DNA of 27,856 nucleotides from SIG598 sp045580875 (GCA_045580875.1 JAZNOP010000050.1:1-27856); one strand, 5' to 3'; positions 14,285 through 22,275 are shown, counted from the first letter of the stretch. Translations and numbers: made by a program. Notes: a model not told the origin generated them from the letters alone.

Positions 14285-16009
14285 TTAGTTTATGGCTTCA
14301 AACTTGCAAAGCTGACGGCAGACACCGCAGCCGACGCAGAGGGTGTTGTCGATCATAGCCTTGCCGTCATGGAAGCTGATGGACGGGCAGCCCATGCCGA
14401 GGCAGATCTTGCAGCCGCGGCACTTGTCGGGATCGATGGTCAGAGCCGGCTGGGGCTTTACGCTCTTGAGCAGTACGCAGGGACGGCGGCTGATGATAAC
14501 AGACGGCTCATCTGCGGCGAGCTCTTCTCTGAGAGCCTGCTCAACTGCAGCAAGATCGTAGGGATCGACCACGCGGATACGTCTGATGCCGATAGCCTCG
14601 CACAGCTTCTCGAGAGAGACAGCGGCGGTGACATCGCCCTTGAGGGTGACGCCGGTGGTGGGGTTCTGCTGATGACCGGTCATGCCGGTGATTGAGTTAT
14701 CGAGAATGATCGAAACCGAAGCAGAACGGTTGTATGCGATATCGATAAGCGATGTGATACCGGAGTGAATGAAGGTGGAGTCGCCGATTACAGCAACAGC
14801 GCTGCGCTCGCCCTCTTCGCCGCGTGCCTTGTTGAAGCCGTGGAGAGAGGAGATGGAGGCGCCCATGCAGATGCACCAGTCCATTGCGCCCAGCGGTGCA
14901 GATGCGCCGAGGGTGTAGCAGCCGATGTCGCCCGAAACGGTGACCTTGAGCTTCTTGAGGGTGTAGAAAACGCCTCTGTGCGGGCAGCCACTGCACATTG
15001 CAGGAGGTCTTGCCGGAAGAGCCTCTTCGATCTGGGTGCTGGGCAGCTCCTCGCCGGTAATGAGCTTGCGGACGAGATTCTGGGAGAACTCACCGCACAT
15101 GGGGAAGAGCTCCTTGCCGATGACCTCGATGCCGAGATTGCGGCAGTGGGTCTCGATGATGGGATCAAGCTCCTCGATGACGTATATCCTGCTGTGCTTT
15201 GCAGCAAAGTCGCGGATAAGCTTCTCGGGCAGGGGATTTACAATGCCGAGCTTGAGGTAGCTGACAGTGTCGCCGAGTGCTTCCCTGGCATAGCAGTAGG
15301 AGATGCCTGCGGTGATGACACCGACGTCGGAATCATTGAGCTCGACGCGGTTGAGATCGCAGTCCTCAGCGTAAGCGCGCTGATCGATGGTGCGCTGCTC
15401 GACAACAACGTGCTTGCCTCTTGCGAATGCAGGCAGCATGACGTGAGCAGACGGATTCTTCTCGTAAGGCAGAACCTCACGCTCGTCGCGCTCGCTCAGC
15501 TCAACAAGGGAGCGGGAGTGAGCCACGCGGGTGCAGAGACGGAGCATGACCGGAGTGTTGAACTTCTCGCTCAGCTCGTATGCCATTTTGGTGAACAGGG
15601 TGCATTCAGCAGAATCGGACGGCTCGAGCATCATTATCTTGGAAGCAATGGCATGATGGCGGCTGTCCTGCTCGTTCTGGCTGGAGTGCATACCGGGGTC
15701 ATCGGCAACACCGATGACAAAGCCGCCGTTTACGCCGACATAGCTTGCGGTGAAAACGGGGTCGGCAGCGACATTGAGACCGACGTGCTTCATTCCGCAG
15801 AAGGAACGCACACCGCCAAGGCTTGCACCTGCAGCGACCTCGGCAGCAACCTTCTCGTTGGGAGCCCACTCGGCGTATATTTCGCTGTATTCAGCAGCAT
15901 ATTCGGTAATTTCGGTGCTGGGAGTTCCGGGATAGCTGGAAACAACCTTTACACCTGCTTCGTAAAGACCTCTGGCAACTGCTTCGTTGCCCAACAGCAG
16001 TTTCTTCAT
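14285..16009 (-). CDS. iorA: Indolepyruvate:ferredoxin oxidoreductase, alpha subunit
   Basis: 574 aa. Seen: N-terminal pyrimidine-binding domain (SSYPGTPSTEI, APNEKVAAEVAAGAS with the cofactor-activating Glu); a C-terminal TPP/Mg domain (GDSTFIHSG...DNSITGMTG); and two ferredoxin-type [4Fe-4S] motifs at the end, C530-C533-C536-C541 followed by Pro, and C558-C561-C564-C568. All canonical for IorA; oxygen-sensitive, implying an anaerobe. Forms a heterodimer with IorB encoded just downstream. Start: the family begins MKKLLLGNEA, so ATG at 16009 is preferred; an in-frame GTG at 16021 is also possible. Unusually, the Shine-Dalgarno AAGGAAGGAG (16047-16038) is separated from the ATG by a perfect inverted repeat (16021-16037). 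Promoter at 16091-16119. Confidence 0.94.
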   Translation of the reverse strand: MKKLLLGNEAVARGLYEAGVKVVSSYPGTPSTEITEYAAEYSEIYAEWAPNEKVAAEVAAGASLGGVRSFCGMKHVGLNVAADPVFTASYVGVNGGFVIGVADDPGMHSSQNEQDSRHHAIASKIMMLEPSDSAECTLFTKMAYELSEKFNTPVMLRLCTRVAHSRSLVELSERDEREVLPYEKNPSAHVMLPAFARGKHVVVEQRTIDQRAYAEDCDLNRVELNDSDVGVITAGISYCYAREALGDTVSYLKLGIVNPLPEKLIRDFAAKHSRIYVIEELDPIIETHCRNLGIEVIGKELFPMCGEFSQNLVRKLITGEELPSTQIEEALPARPPAMCSGCPHRGVFYTLKKLKVTVSGDIGCYTLGASAPLGAMDWCICMGASISSLHGFNKARGEEGERSAVAVIGDSTFIHSGITSLIDIAYNRSASVSIILDNSITGMTGHQQNPTTGVTLKGDVTAAVSLEKLCEAIGIRRIRVVDPYDLAAVEQALREELAADEPSVIISRRPCVLLKSVKPQPALTIDPDKCRGCKICLGMGCPSISFHDGKAMIDNTLCVGCGVCRQLCKFEAIN

Positions 16010-16020
16010 TCGTCGTGACA

Positions 16021-16047
16021 CTTCTCTCGGAGAGAAGCTCCTTCCTT
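16021..16047 (-). promoter_or_regulatory. Shine-Dalgarno followed by a hairpin before iorA start
   Basis: Reading the minus strand: AAGGAAGGAG (16047-16038), then CTTCTCTC-C-GAGAGAAG (16037-16021), then 11 bases to ATG. Unfolded, SD to ATG is 28 bases, too far; if the hairpin forms, the effective distance is about 11. It may set or regulate iorA translation. Confidence 0.55.
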
Positions 16048-16090
16048 TCTTGTGGTTTTGCGATTTTACTTATTAAAGCAATTAAAGTAT

Positions 16091-16119
16091 ATAATAACTT
16101 AATTTTTATATATTGTCAA
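16091..16119 (-). promoter_or_regulatory. Sigma-A promoter of iorA-iorB
   Basis: On the minus strand TTGACA (16119-16114), 17 bp, TATTAT (16096-16091). Predicted start near 16084, giving a leader of about 75 bases to the ATG at 16009. Confidence 0.8.
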
Positions 16120-16148
16120 GCGCCGACAGAATCTGATGTGTACCGCCC

Positions 16149-17534
16149 TTATCTGTCGTTATTCTTATCCATCAGAGGGCTTATCTTCATGCGGTAGATG
16201 CGCGCAAAGAAGAAGAGGGTGAATGCCATGCTGACCACCTCGGCAATGGGAAATGCCCACCACACGTTGTCAACATTGCCGCTCAGGCTGAGCAGGTATG
16301 CCGCCGGAAGCAGAGCAATAAGCTGACGGCACAGCGAGGTTATTGTGGAGTAGATGCCGTTGCCGAGTGCCTGGAAGCAGGCGCCGAGAACAATGCATAC
16401 CGCAGCCATGGGGAAATGGATGCTGATTATGCGCAGTGCCGCAACACCGATGGCGGTGAAGGTCTCGCTGGGGTTGAACAGGCTGAGCAGAAGCTCGGGA
16501 ACAAGCTGGAAAGCAACAAGACCTGCGACCATGATGCACATAGCCGCGCCGAGTGCGTATCTGAGTGTTTTTGTGATGCGCTTCGGCTGTTTTGCGCCGA
16601 AATTGAAGGCGACAATCGAAATGGAGGCGTTGTTGAGTCCGAATATCGGCATAAAGAAGAAGCTCTGCAGCTTGTAGTAGACGCCGAAAACACCGGCGGC
16701 TGTCTCGCCGTAGCCGGGGAAGCTGAGGAATATCTGGTTCATGCCGAAGTTCATTATCGAGCCGATAGCCATCATTATCATCGACGGCACGCCGACGGTG
16801 AGTATCGGCTTTATTACCGACATATCCGGCTTGAGCGCCTTGAGGGAGAACTGCACGTCGGAGTTGAACTTAAGGTTGAAGAAGACCGCCAGTGCCGCCG
16901 CGACCCACTGACCGATGACCGTTGCAACAGCCGCTCCGGCGATGCCCATCTCGGGTGCGCCGAATCTGCCGAAGATGAATATCGGGTCGAGAATTATGTT
17001 GATTATTGCACCGGTGCCCTGAGTAAACAGGGTGAAAATGGTTCTGCCGCTTGCCTGAAGAAGTCTTTCGGCAAGAATTTCGACAAAAACACCGAGAATG
17101 AAAATGCAGCAGATGGAGGTGTATGCGCTGCCGCCCTCAACGGTTTCGGCAACATCAGACTGCATTGCGTAATAGGGGCGGCTGCCGAATATGCCGAAGA
17201 TGATGAAGAACACAACGGCAATGGAAACAAGGAAGATGCCGTTGCCTGCCGCTGCGTTGGCGCGCTGCTGGTTGCGCTCGCCGAGCGACTTGCTCAGCAG
17301 TGAATTGACGCCGACGGCAATACCTGTCGCGGCGCCTATCTGCAGATTCTGAATCGGAAAGGCGAGCGAAAGAGCCGTGACCGCGCTTTCGGATACCTGC
17401 GAGACATAGACGCTGTCGACGATGTTGTAGAGCGCCTGCACAAGCATGGACATGATCATGGGGAGCGCCATGGTGAAAAGCAGCCTGCCGACCGGCATGG
17501 TTCCCATTTTGTTTTCTTTTACAGCTGAACTCAT
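16149..17534 (-). CDS. MATE family multidrug/cation antiporter
   Basis: 461 aa with about 12 hydrophobic helices in two similar halves, the usual MATE length. Seen: N-terminal LLFTMALPMIMSMLVQALY (about 18-36) then NIVDSVYVSQV, which is the typical start of the NorM/DinF superfamily; ATGIAVGVNSLLSKSLGE in helix 2-3; ASGRTIF (about 161-167) and the second-half repeat beginning ILTVGVPSMIMMAIGS. Function: export of drugs or metabolites driven by Na+ or H+; the actual substrate is unknown. Start ATG at 17534 has GAGG six bases upstream. Own promoter at 17607-17635. It lies immediately upstream of iorA on the same strand, but the iorA promoter in the gap argues for separate transcripts. Confidence 0.9.
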   Translation of the reverse strand: MSSAVKENKMGTMPVGRLLFTMALPMIMSMLVQALYNIVDSVYVSQVSESAVTALSLAFPIQNLQIGAATGIAVGVNSLLSKSLGERNQQRANAAAGNGIFLVSIAVVFFIIFGIFGSRPYYAMQSDVAETVEGGSAYTSICCIFILGVFVEILAERLLQASGRTIFTLFTQGTGAIINIILDPIFIFGRFGAPEMGIAGAAVATVIGQWVAAALAVFFNLKFNSDVQFSLKALKPDMSVIKPILTVGVPSMIMMAIGSIMNFGMNQIFLSFPGYGETAAGVFGVYYKLQSFFFMPIFGLNNASISIVAFNFGAKQPKRITKTLRYALGAAMCIMVAGLVAFQLVPELLLSLFNPSETFTAIGVAALRIISIHFPMAAVCIVLGACFQALGNGIYSTITSLCRQLIALLPAAYLLSLSGNVDNVWWAFPIAEVVSMAFTLFFFARIYRMKISPLMDKNNDR

Positions 17535-17606
17535 AATTTACCTCTTTCTGCGGTTTTAGCAGTTATTTTATATAATAAAACAATTTATTGAAAGCAAACA
17601 GGGTTT

Positions 17607-17635
17607 ATTATACAACTACAGCGCCCGATATGCAA
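17607..17635 (-). promoter_or_regulatory. Sigma-A promoter of the MATE gene
   Basis: On the minus strand TTGCAT (17635-17630), 17 bp, TATAAT (17612-17607). Leader of about 65 bases. Confidence 0.72.
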
Positions 17636-17762
17636 TAACAAAAAAAAAGCTCGGTTTACTGTGTGCTGCGGCAGGGGCGGCAGAGTGTGACCGGCAGGAG
17701 GGAAATTGCCGGCGCAAAGGCTGAAGACAGACTGAGCACAGTATTGATGAATGCAAAACAAT
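17636..17762. other. Non-coding spacer upstream of the MATE promoter
   Basis: Apart from a run of nine A (17641-17649) and a short CCGGCA/TGCCGG hairpin (about 17691-17713) I see no gene or signal here. Confidence 0.5.
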
Positions 17763-17803
17763 AACCGCAGGAGATGCCGCGCAAAAAGCGTTCTCCTGCG
17801 GTT
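17757..17803 (-). terminator. Terminator of the LCP gene
   Basis: A 12-bp perfect stem (17763-17774 with 17792-17803), followed on the minus strand by ATTGTTTTGC. It sits about 50 bp past the LCP stop codon. Confidence 0.8.
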
Positions 17804-17851
17804 TCGGTTTTGGTTTTCTGCTGTGCGTTTTATGCGGACAGCTCTGCGTGA

Positions 17852-18988
17852 TTACTGAGCATCACTTGAGCTCGCGGTATCGTCTGTGCCGTAAAGCGCG
17901 TCCTTGAGTATCTGCGAATTCTTCTCAAAATCAACAGCGTACATCGAGCGGTCACCCAGACCGTTCATTCCGCCGAAGGTGCCTTCAACCGGAATGGTCA
18001 TCTGCTCGACCGTCACCTGCGGAAGTTTGGGCGCGAGCAGCAGAAGCTCGGTTATGTCAGCCTCGGTGAGATTGGTTCTGACCAGCGGCAGAACAGTGTC
18101 GAGCAGTGCGTTGAGGTCGGAGAGACCGAGGGTCTTTGTCTTGCCGATTACAGCCTCGATGACGTTTCTCTGACGTCCGATTCTCTGCCAGTCGGTGTCG
18201 ATGTAGCGGATTCGGCTGTACTGCAGTGCATCGTAGCCGTCAAGATGGTTGAGACCTGCGTGTACGCGGTGCTTTGTGATGGCGTTGGTGTCGAGCTCGC
18301 CGTTGAGACCCATTGCCTCGCGCTCGGTCAGTGTGATATCAACACCGCCTACGGCATCGATTATCTTCTCGAAGGTGTAGAAATTGACTCTCACATAGTG
18401 GTCGACATCGAGCTTGAAGCACTCCTGAATCTCGCGCATCATCAGGTCTGCGCCGCCGTAGCGGAAGGTGTGGGTCAGCCAGTCGTACTCGCCCTCATAC
18501 TGCCCGGAGAGTATCGGCATGCCCATGCCGCGCTCAAAGCTGACAAGATGCACCTTCATGGTCTGCTTGTTGATGGAGAAGAGCATACAGCTGTCGCCGC
18601 GGGCATTGTCGCTGAAGCGGTGAGTGCGCTCGTCGGTGCCTATGAACAGCACGTTGAAGACGTCCTCGCTGTCATAAACTTCGCCCTGAGCCTCGATGAC
18701 CTCGGCCTGCTCGAGACCTGCGGTTGCCTGCTCCATGGCATTGGCATCGGCAATGACCTCGCTGTCGCTTTCGCTGATGACACCCTCAACCTCGAGTGTA
18801 CCGTCATCAAAGTCGAGAAGCTGTATTTTTGAATGATAATAGCCGTAGACGATACAGACCGGTACAACCACCACAAGGGTGAGCACAACCAGAAGTATAA
18901 TGGCTGCGCGTCGGCTCATCAGGCTCTTTTTGGCGGTCATCACGCCGCCGTCCTCTGCTATGATAATCTCAGTATTGGAATCGGACAT
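17852..18988 (-). CDS. LytR-CpsA-Psr (LCP) family wall-polymer ligase
   Basis: 378 aa. Seen: short cytosolic N-terminus, one transmembrane helix (about 28-51), acidic linker to about 107, then the LCP domain: FNVLFIGTDE (111-120), Arg130-Gly-Asp132 with MLFSIN, VNFYTFEKIIDAVGGVDI (201-218), and LQYSRIRYIDTDWQRIGRQRNV (255-276) with the conserved Asp/Arg cluster that binds the polyprenyl pyrophosphate. Known role: attaches teichoic acid, capsule or other glycopolymers from undecaprenyl pyrophosphate carriers to peptidoglycan. One oddity: the usual SIPRD block reads SFERG (150-154), losing its acidic residue. Start ATG at 18988 has AAGGAG nine bases upstream; promoter at 19047-19075. Monocistronic. 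The linked UDP-sugar dehydrogenase and O-acyltransferase genes may act on the same polymer, but that is conjecture. Confidence 0.88.
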   Translation of the reverse strand: MSDSNTEIIIAEDGGVMTAKKSLMSRRAAIILLVVLTLVVVVPVCIVYGYYHSKIQLLDFDDGTLEVEGVISESDSEVIADANAMEQATAGLEQAEVIEAQGEVYDSEDVFNVLFIGTDERTHRFSDNARGDSCMLFSINKQTMKVHLVSFERGMGMPILSGQYEGEYDWLTHTFRYGGADLMMREIQECFKLDVDHYVRVNFYTFEKIIDAVGGVDITLTEREAMGLNGELDTNAITKHRVHAGLNHLDGYDALQYSRIRYIDTDWQRIGRQRNVIEAVIGKTKTLGLSDLNALLDTVLPLVRTNLTEADITELLLLAPKLPQVTVEQMTIPVEGTFGGMNGLGDRSMYAVDFEKNSQILKDALYGTDDTASSSDAQ

Positions 18989-19046
18989 GATATTACTCTC
19001 CTTGTCGGTTTCAGCCCGCTCAGGCGGACTGTACTGATATGGATAT

Positions 19047-19075
19047 ATAATATCATATATGCCCGCTCAAGTCAA
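19047..19075 (-). promoter_or_regulatory. Sigma-A promoter of the LCP gene
   Basis: On the minus strand TTGACT (19075-19070), 17 bp, TATTAT (19052-19047); divergent from the GH31 promoter about 50 bp away. Confidence 0.75.
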
Positions 19076-19125
19076 TTTGACGACTGCCGGACGGATTTTC
19101 TTCGGAAAATTATCGCTGCAGGCAA

Positions 19126-19153
19126 TTGACACCGGCGGATAATCTGTTATAAT
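19126..19153 (+). promoter_or_regulatory. Consensus sigma-A promoter of the GH31 gene
   Basis: TTGACA (19126-19131), 16 bp, TATAAT (19148-19153). Start near 19160, immediately before a palindromic operator. Confidence 0.83.
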
Positions 19154-19161
19154 ATGCGTGG

Positions 19162-19177
19162 TTGGAAACGTTTCCAA
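19162..19177. promoter_or_regulatory. LacI/CcpA-type operator (cre-like) at the GH31 transcription start
   Basis: TTGGAAACGTTTCCAA is a perfect 16-bp palindrome with the central CG of LacI/GalR-family operators, and it fits the catabolite-responsive element consensus TGNAANCGNWNNCA. Its position, about +3 to +18 of the promoter at 19126-19153, is where a bound repressor would block transcription. The regulator gene is not in the window. Confidence 0.8.
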
Positions 19178-19243
19178 TACACATACTGTTAATTGCGCTG
19201 TTTAATATATATCCATATAAAATCACTGCAAGGAGAATGTACG

Positions 19244-21319
19244 ATGATTAAGAAATATGTATTCGGAAGGCCGTTTGACACCGAGGCGGCTGTGCTCTCT
19301 CTTCCGGCTGAGGAGGGTTTTCCTGAGGGCTTTGAGACAGCCTGCGGCGAGCAGCTTGTCCTCAGGCGCGCCCTGTGCGATGACACTGTCATCTACGGTC
19401 TGGGCGAGAATGTCCGCGGAATAAACAAGCGCGGCTACAGCTACGTCAGCTTCTGCACCGATATCCCCGGACACAGCGAGACGACAGCTTCGCTCTATGC
19501 CGCACACAACTTCCTCATCTTCCGCGACAGCGAAAACGGTCTGCTCGGTCTTTTTGCCGACTCTCCGGCGAGGGTTACCTTTGACCTCGGATTTACACGC
19601 GGAGACGAGGCGGTAATCACACTGGAGAATCCAAACGCTGTCATTTATACAATTACCGGTGAGAGTCTTACCGATATCTGCCGTCAGATGCGTCAGCTGA
19701 CCGGTCAGAGCTATATTCCGCCCAAGTGGGCTTTCGGCTATCAGCAGAGCCGCTGGGGCTACCGCTGTGCCGACGATGTGCGAGAGGTCGTGCGCCGCTG
19801 CGCCGAGGTCGGCTGTCCGCTTGATTCGGTCTATCTCGACATCGACTACATGGACGACCTCAAGGATTTCACCGTTTCCGACGAGGCGTTCGGCGGTCTT
19901 GACGGACTTTCCGCACTCTCTGCCGAGCTTAAGGAAAAAGGTGTCCGCCTTGTGCCGATAATCGACGCCGGCGTCAAGATTCAGGAGGGCTACGACATTT
20001 ATGAGGAGGGCTGCGAGAAGGGCTATTTCTGCAAGGACAAGGACGGAAATCCCTTTGTTGTCGCAGTGTGGCCGGGGCACTCGGTATTCCCTGATGTGCT
20101 CAATCCTGCCGCCCGCCGCTGGTTCGGAATGAATTACAAGCGTCTGATGGACAGCGGAATCGAGGGCTTCTGGAACGATATGAACGAGCCGTCGATATTC
20201 TACACTCCGCGCGGTCTCAACAGCGCAATGGACACCGTTGCATCGATGCGCGGCAAGAATGTCGGCATCAATGAATATTTCCGCCTGCTCGACGTCTTCG
20301 GCGAGGTCTCACGCGACCCTGAGGATCTGCGCAGCTTCTACCACGACACGCCGCAGGGCAGAATGACCCACATGGACGTCCACAACCTCTTCGGCTACAA
20401 CATGACACGCGCCGCACAGGAGGCATTCCTCGAGATCGCACCCGACAAGCGCACACTGCTCTTCTCACGTGCCTCCTACATCGGAATGCACCGCTATTCC
20501 GGTCTGTGGACAGGTGACAACTGCGCATGGTGGTCGCATCTGCTGCTCAATATAAAGATGATGCCGTCGCTGAATATGTGCGGCTTCCTTTACTCGGGCT
20601 CCGACCTCGGCGGCTTCGGCGGCGATACCTCCGAAGATCTGCTGATGCGCTGGCTGCAGTTCGGCATATTCACTCCGCTCATGCGCAACCACTCTGCGTG
20701 GGATACCCGCGAGCAGGAGGTCTATCAGTTCCGCATTGCAAAGGAAATGGCACAGGTGATACAGCTGCGCTACCGCCTTATTCCGTATCTCTACAGCGAA
20801 TTCATCAAGGCGGCACAGAGCGATTCCATGCTCTTCCGTCCGCTTTCGTTTGATTATCCCGATGATGCCGCCGCCTGCCGCGTTGAGGATCAGCTCATGT
20901 GGGGCGAAAGCGTCATGGTAACTCCCGTATACGAACAGAATGCCGCCGGCAGATACGTCTATCTGCCCGAGGATATGCTCTGCGTACGCTTCCGCGGTGC
21001 TGAGGCGGTGGAGACCGTGATGATGCCCAGGGGTCACCATTACGTTGATATTCCGCTGACCGAGCTGGTGCTGTTTGTGCGCAAGGGTCACCTGCTGCCC
21101 CTCGGTGATGCGGCCGACTGCGTTGAGCACCTCTCGCGCGAGCATCTTGAGGTCATAGGCTGCGGCAGCGGCACACTGAGCTATGAGCTGCTCGATGACG
21201 ACGGCATGAGCCGCAGCGGTATAGGCACATACTTCCGCAACGTCAGCGCAAAGCAGGAGAACGGCGAGTGGTCGGGCAATGATGAGCGTCTGACACTCAG
21301 AATTGTATCCTGCGAATAA
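19244..21319 (+). CDS. GH31 family alpha-glucosidase
   Basis: 691 aa, no signal peptide, so cytosolic. Seen: N-terminal beta-sandwich with YGLGENVRGINKRG (about 47-60); the (beta/alpha)8 barrel beginning PPKWAFGYQQSRWGYR (161-176); YLDIDYMDD; nucleophile Asp312 in GFWNDMNEPS; acid/base Asp425 in WTGDNCAWW; GSDLGGFGG and MRNHSAWDTREQE in the sugar-binding loops; C-terminal beta domains from about 570. Expected activity: hydrolysis of terminal alpha-1,4 or alpha-1,6 glucose from maltose, isomaltose or short oligosaccharides after uptake. Start 19244 is chosen for AAGGAG eight bases upstream. It is controlled by a consensus promoter overlapped by a LacI-type operator, so sugar-specific or carbon-catabolite repression is likely. 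Monocistronic with a terminator at 21333-21390. Substrate specificity within GH31 (glucosidase or xylosidase) is not proven. Confidence 0.92.
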   Translation: MIKKYVFGRPFDTEAAVLSLPAEEGFPEGFETACGEQLVLRRALCDDTVIYGLGENVRGINKRGYSYVSFCTDIPGHSETTASLYAAHNFLIFRDSENGLLGLFADSPARVTFDLGFTRGDEAVITLENPNAVIYTITGESLTDICRQMRQLTGQSYIPPKWAFGYQQSRWGYRCADDVREVVRRCAEVGCPLDSVYLDIDYMDDLKDFTVSDEAFGGLDGLSALSAELKEKGVRLVPIIDAGVKIQEGYDIYEEGCEKGYFCKDKDGNPFVVAVWPGHSVFPDVLNPAARRWFGMNYKRLMDSGIEGFWNDMNEPSIFYTPRGLNSAMDTVASMRGKNVGINEYFRLLDVFGEVSRDPEDLRSFYHDTPQGRMTHMDVHNLFGYNMTRAAQEAFLEIAPDKRTLLFSRASYIGMHRYSGLWTGDNCAWWSHLLLNIKMMPSLNMCGFLYSGSDLGGFGGDTSEDLLMRWLQFGIFTPLMRNHSAWDTREQEVYQFRIAKEMAQVIQLRYRLIPYLYSEFIKAAQSDSMLFRPLSFDYPDDAAACRVEDQLMWGESVMVTPVYEQNAAGRYVYLPEDMLCVRFRGAEAVETVMMPRGHHYVDIPLTELVLFVRKGHLLPLGDAADCVEHLSREHLEVIGCGSGTLSYELLDDDGMSRSGIGTYFRNVSAKQENGEWSGNDERLTLRIVSCE

Positions 21320-21332
21320 AACAAGCAGAATT

Positions 21333-21390
21333 AAAACAGAGCAGATGGCAGCCGGTCATGAGACGGCGCGTCACCTGCTCTGTTTTGTGT
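21333..21390 (+). terminator. Terminator of the GH31 gene
   Basis: A 12-bp stem, AAAACAGAGCAG (21333-21344) with CTGCTCTGTTTT (21375-21386), 30-base loop, continuing TTTTGTGTT. Confidence 0.82.
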
Positions 21391-21407
21391 TCTGAATGAT
21401 TTGTATT

Positions 21408-21772
21408 TAAACAAAATGAGTGCCGATCTGTTGACCGGCACCCGAATAAAGAAAAGGGGGACGTAAGCAAAATTATAAAATCGCAAAGGTGAGCGCTGTC
21501 AGCTTCTGCCGTTCAGCGGCATCAGCCTTTGCAGATGTTGCAGATTCCACTCCGGCGCATTGCCGGCGGATATAATAAACGCCCGAAGGCGGTGTTGCCG
21601 GGTTTGGGGCGTCAGCATCATGAAGATGCACCGCATTGACGCAGCACCAAACGTTAAGGAGAAAAACAAAACAGAAAAAAGAAAGGAAAGAAAAGGAAAA
21701 GTTTAGGAAAGTGTACGGAGTCTGATATGCTCCGGTCAGCCTGAAGTGTTTTTCGATCACTTCCTGTTGACA
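21408..21772 (-). ncRNA. Candidate structured minus-strand transcript
   Basis: A perfect-consensus promoter (21779-21806) fires into this stretch. Reading the minus strand it holds a long pyrimidine tract (about 21710-21656), a 51-base three-part hairpin (21602-21652: GTTTGG/CCAAAC, GCGTCA/TGACGC, GCATC/GATGC), a CGCC-TTCG-GGCG tetraloop hairpin (21591-21580), a GCAAAGG/CCTTTGC-closed element (about 21538-21483), and a final GTGCCG/CGGCAC hairpin (21441-21420) followed by TCATTTTGTTT that could terminate it. A 95-codon GTG-start frame (21760-21473) overlaps; its hydrophobic part is just the pyrimidine tract and its SD abuts the GTG, so I favour a non-coding RNA. Unrecognised family. Confidence 0.4.
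21440..21455 (+). repeat. Recurrent 16-bp intergenic motif, copy 3
   Basis: Exact ACCCGAATAAAGAAAA, 120 bp after the GH31 stop. Extended identity with copy 1 over 21433-21459 (25 of 27). A GTGCCG/CGGCAC hairpin (21420-21441) abuts its 5' end, as hairpins do at copies 1 and 2. Confidence 0.75.
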
Positions 21773-21778
21773 GTTGTA

Positions 21779-21806
21779 ATTATAACAGGTTTTTCGTCAA
21801 TGTCAA
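21779..21806 (-). promoter_or_regulatory. Perfect-consensus promoter with no convincing downstream gene
   Basis: On the minus strand TTGACA (21806-21801), 16 bp, TATAAT (21784-21779). Transcription would start near 21772 and run toward GH31. Confidence 0.7.
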
Positions 21807-22240
21807 CACCTTTTGGATGAAAAAATTGATAAATCCCACAATGAAACAAGCTTATTTAATAATGATTACAATAGATTTTTGTGCATTATGCGCATGAAAA
21901 CGCGTTGGTCGTTTCCGGAAAGTCGTTCCGATGGGCTTGCCCTTCGTCAAAAAGCGCATAAACAGCTCTCGAAACACCAGCTGTGTTGTGCAATGCAACA
22001 TTTTGTTGATTAATCAAATTCGTCACCCGATTTTGCCGTTTTCCGGTGTATTATGCGGTAAAAAGGCGGAGAACACCGGGTTGAAACTGATTTCACTGCT
22101 GACGGAGATACTGCGCCGGAGTTCTGAAGACGGTACTGCGGCAGACTCACAGAGGAGTGGACAGCGGTGCAGAGATGGTGTATAATGTATTATAGTATTT
22201 AATTGTTATGACAGAGCTGCATTAAATTGAAGAAAATCCC
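21807..22240. other. Non-coding spacer between candidate RNA and infC promoter
   Basis: AT-rich to about 21900, then mixed. One 66-codon open frame (21813-22013) has no RBS and no recognisable domain. I see nothing I can support as a feature. Confidence 0.5.
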
Positions 22241-22269
22241 TTGACAAACAGAGGCGCAGCTGTTATAAT
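22241..22269 (+). promoter_or_regulatory. Perfect sigma-A promoter of infC-rpmI-rplT
   Basis: TTGACA (22241-22246), exactly 17 bp, TATAAT (22264-22269): the ideal sequence, fitting a ribosomal protein operon. Start near 22276. Confidence 0.9.
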
Positions 22270-22275
22270 ACCTGT

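Noticed and set aside
14765..16018. 417-codon open frame antisense to iorA
   Set aside because: Shadow of iorA, which has all catalytic and cluster motifs; no RBS or domain on the other strand. Similar long shadows over the SDR (24688-25710) and ADH (26049-26972) genes were dropped for the same reason.
21433..21540. Known riboswitch at the copy-3 motif
   Set aside because: I compared the sequence mentally with c-di-GMP, SAM, THF and ydaO consensus cores and found no match; there is also no gene start closely downstream on the plus strand.
21813..22013. 66-codon open frame before the infC promoter
   Set aside because: No RBS, no domain, and irregular composition.
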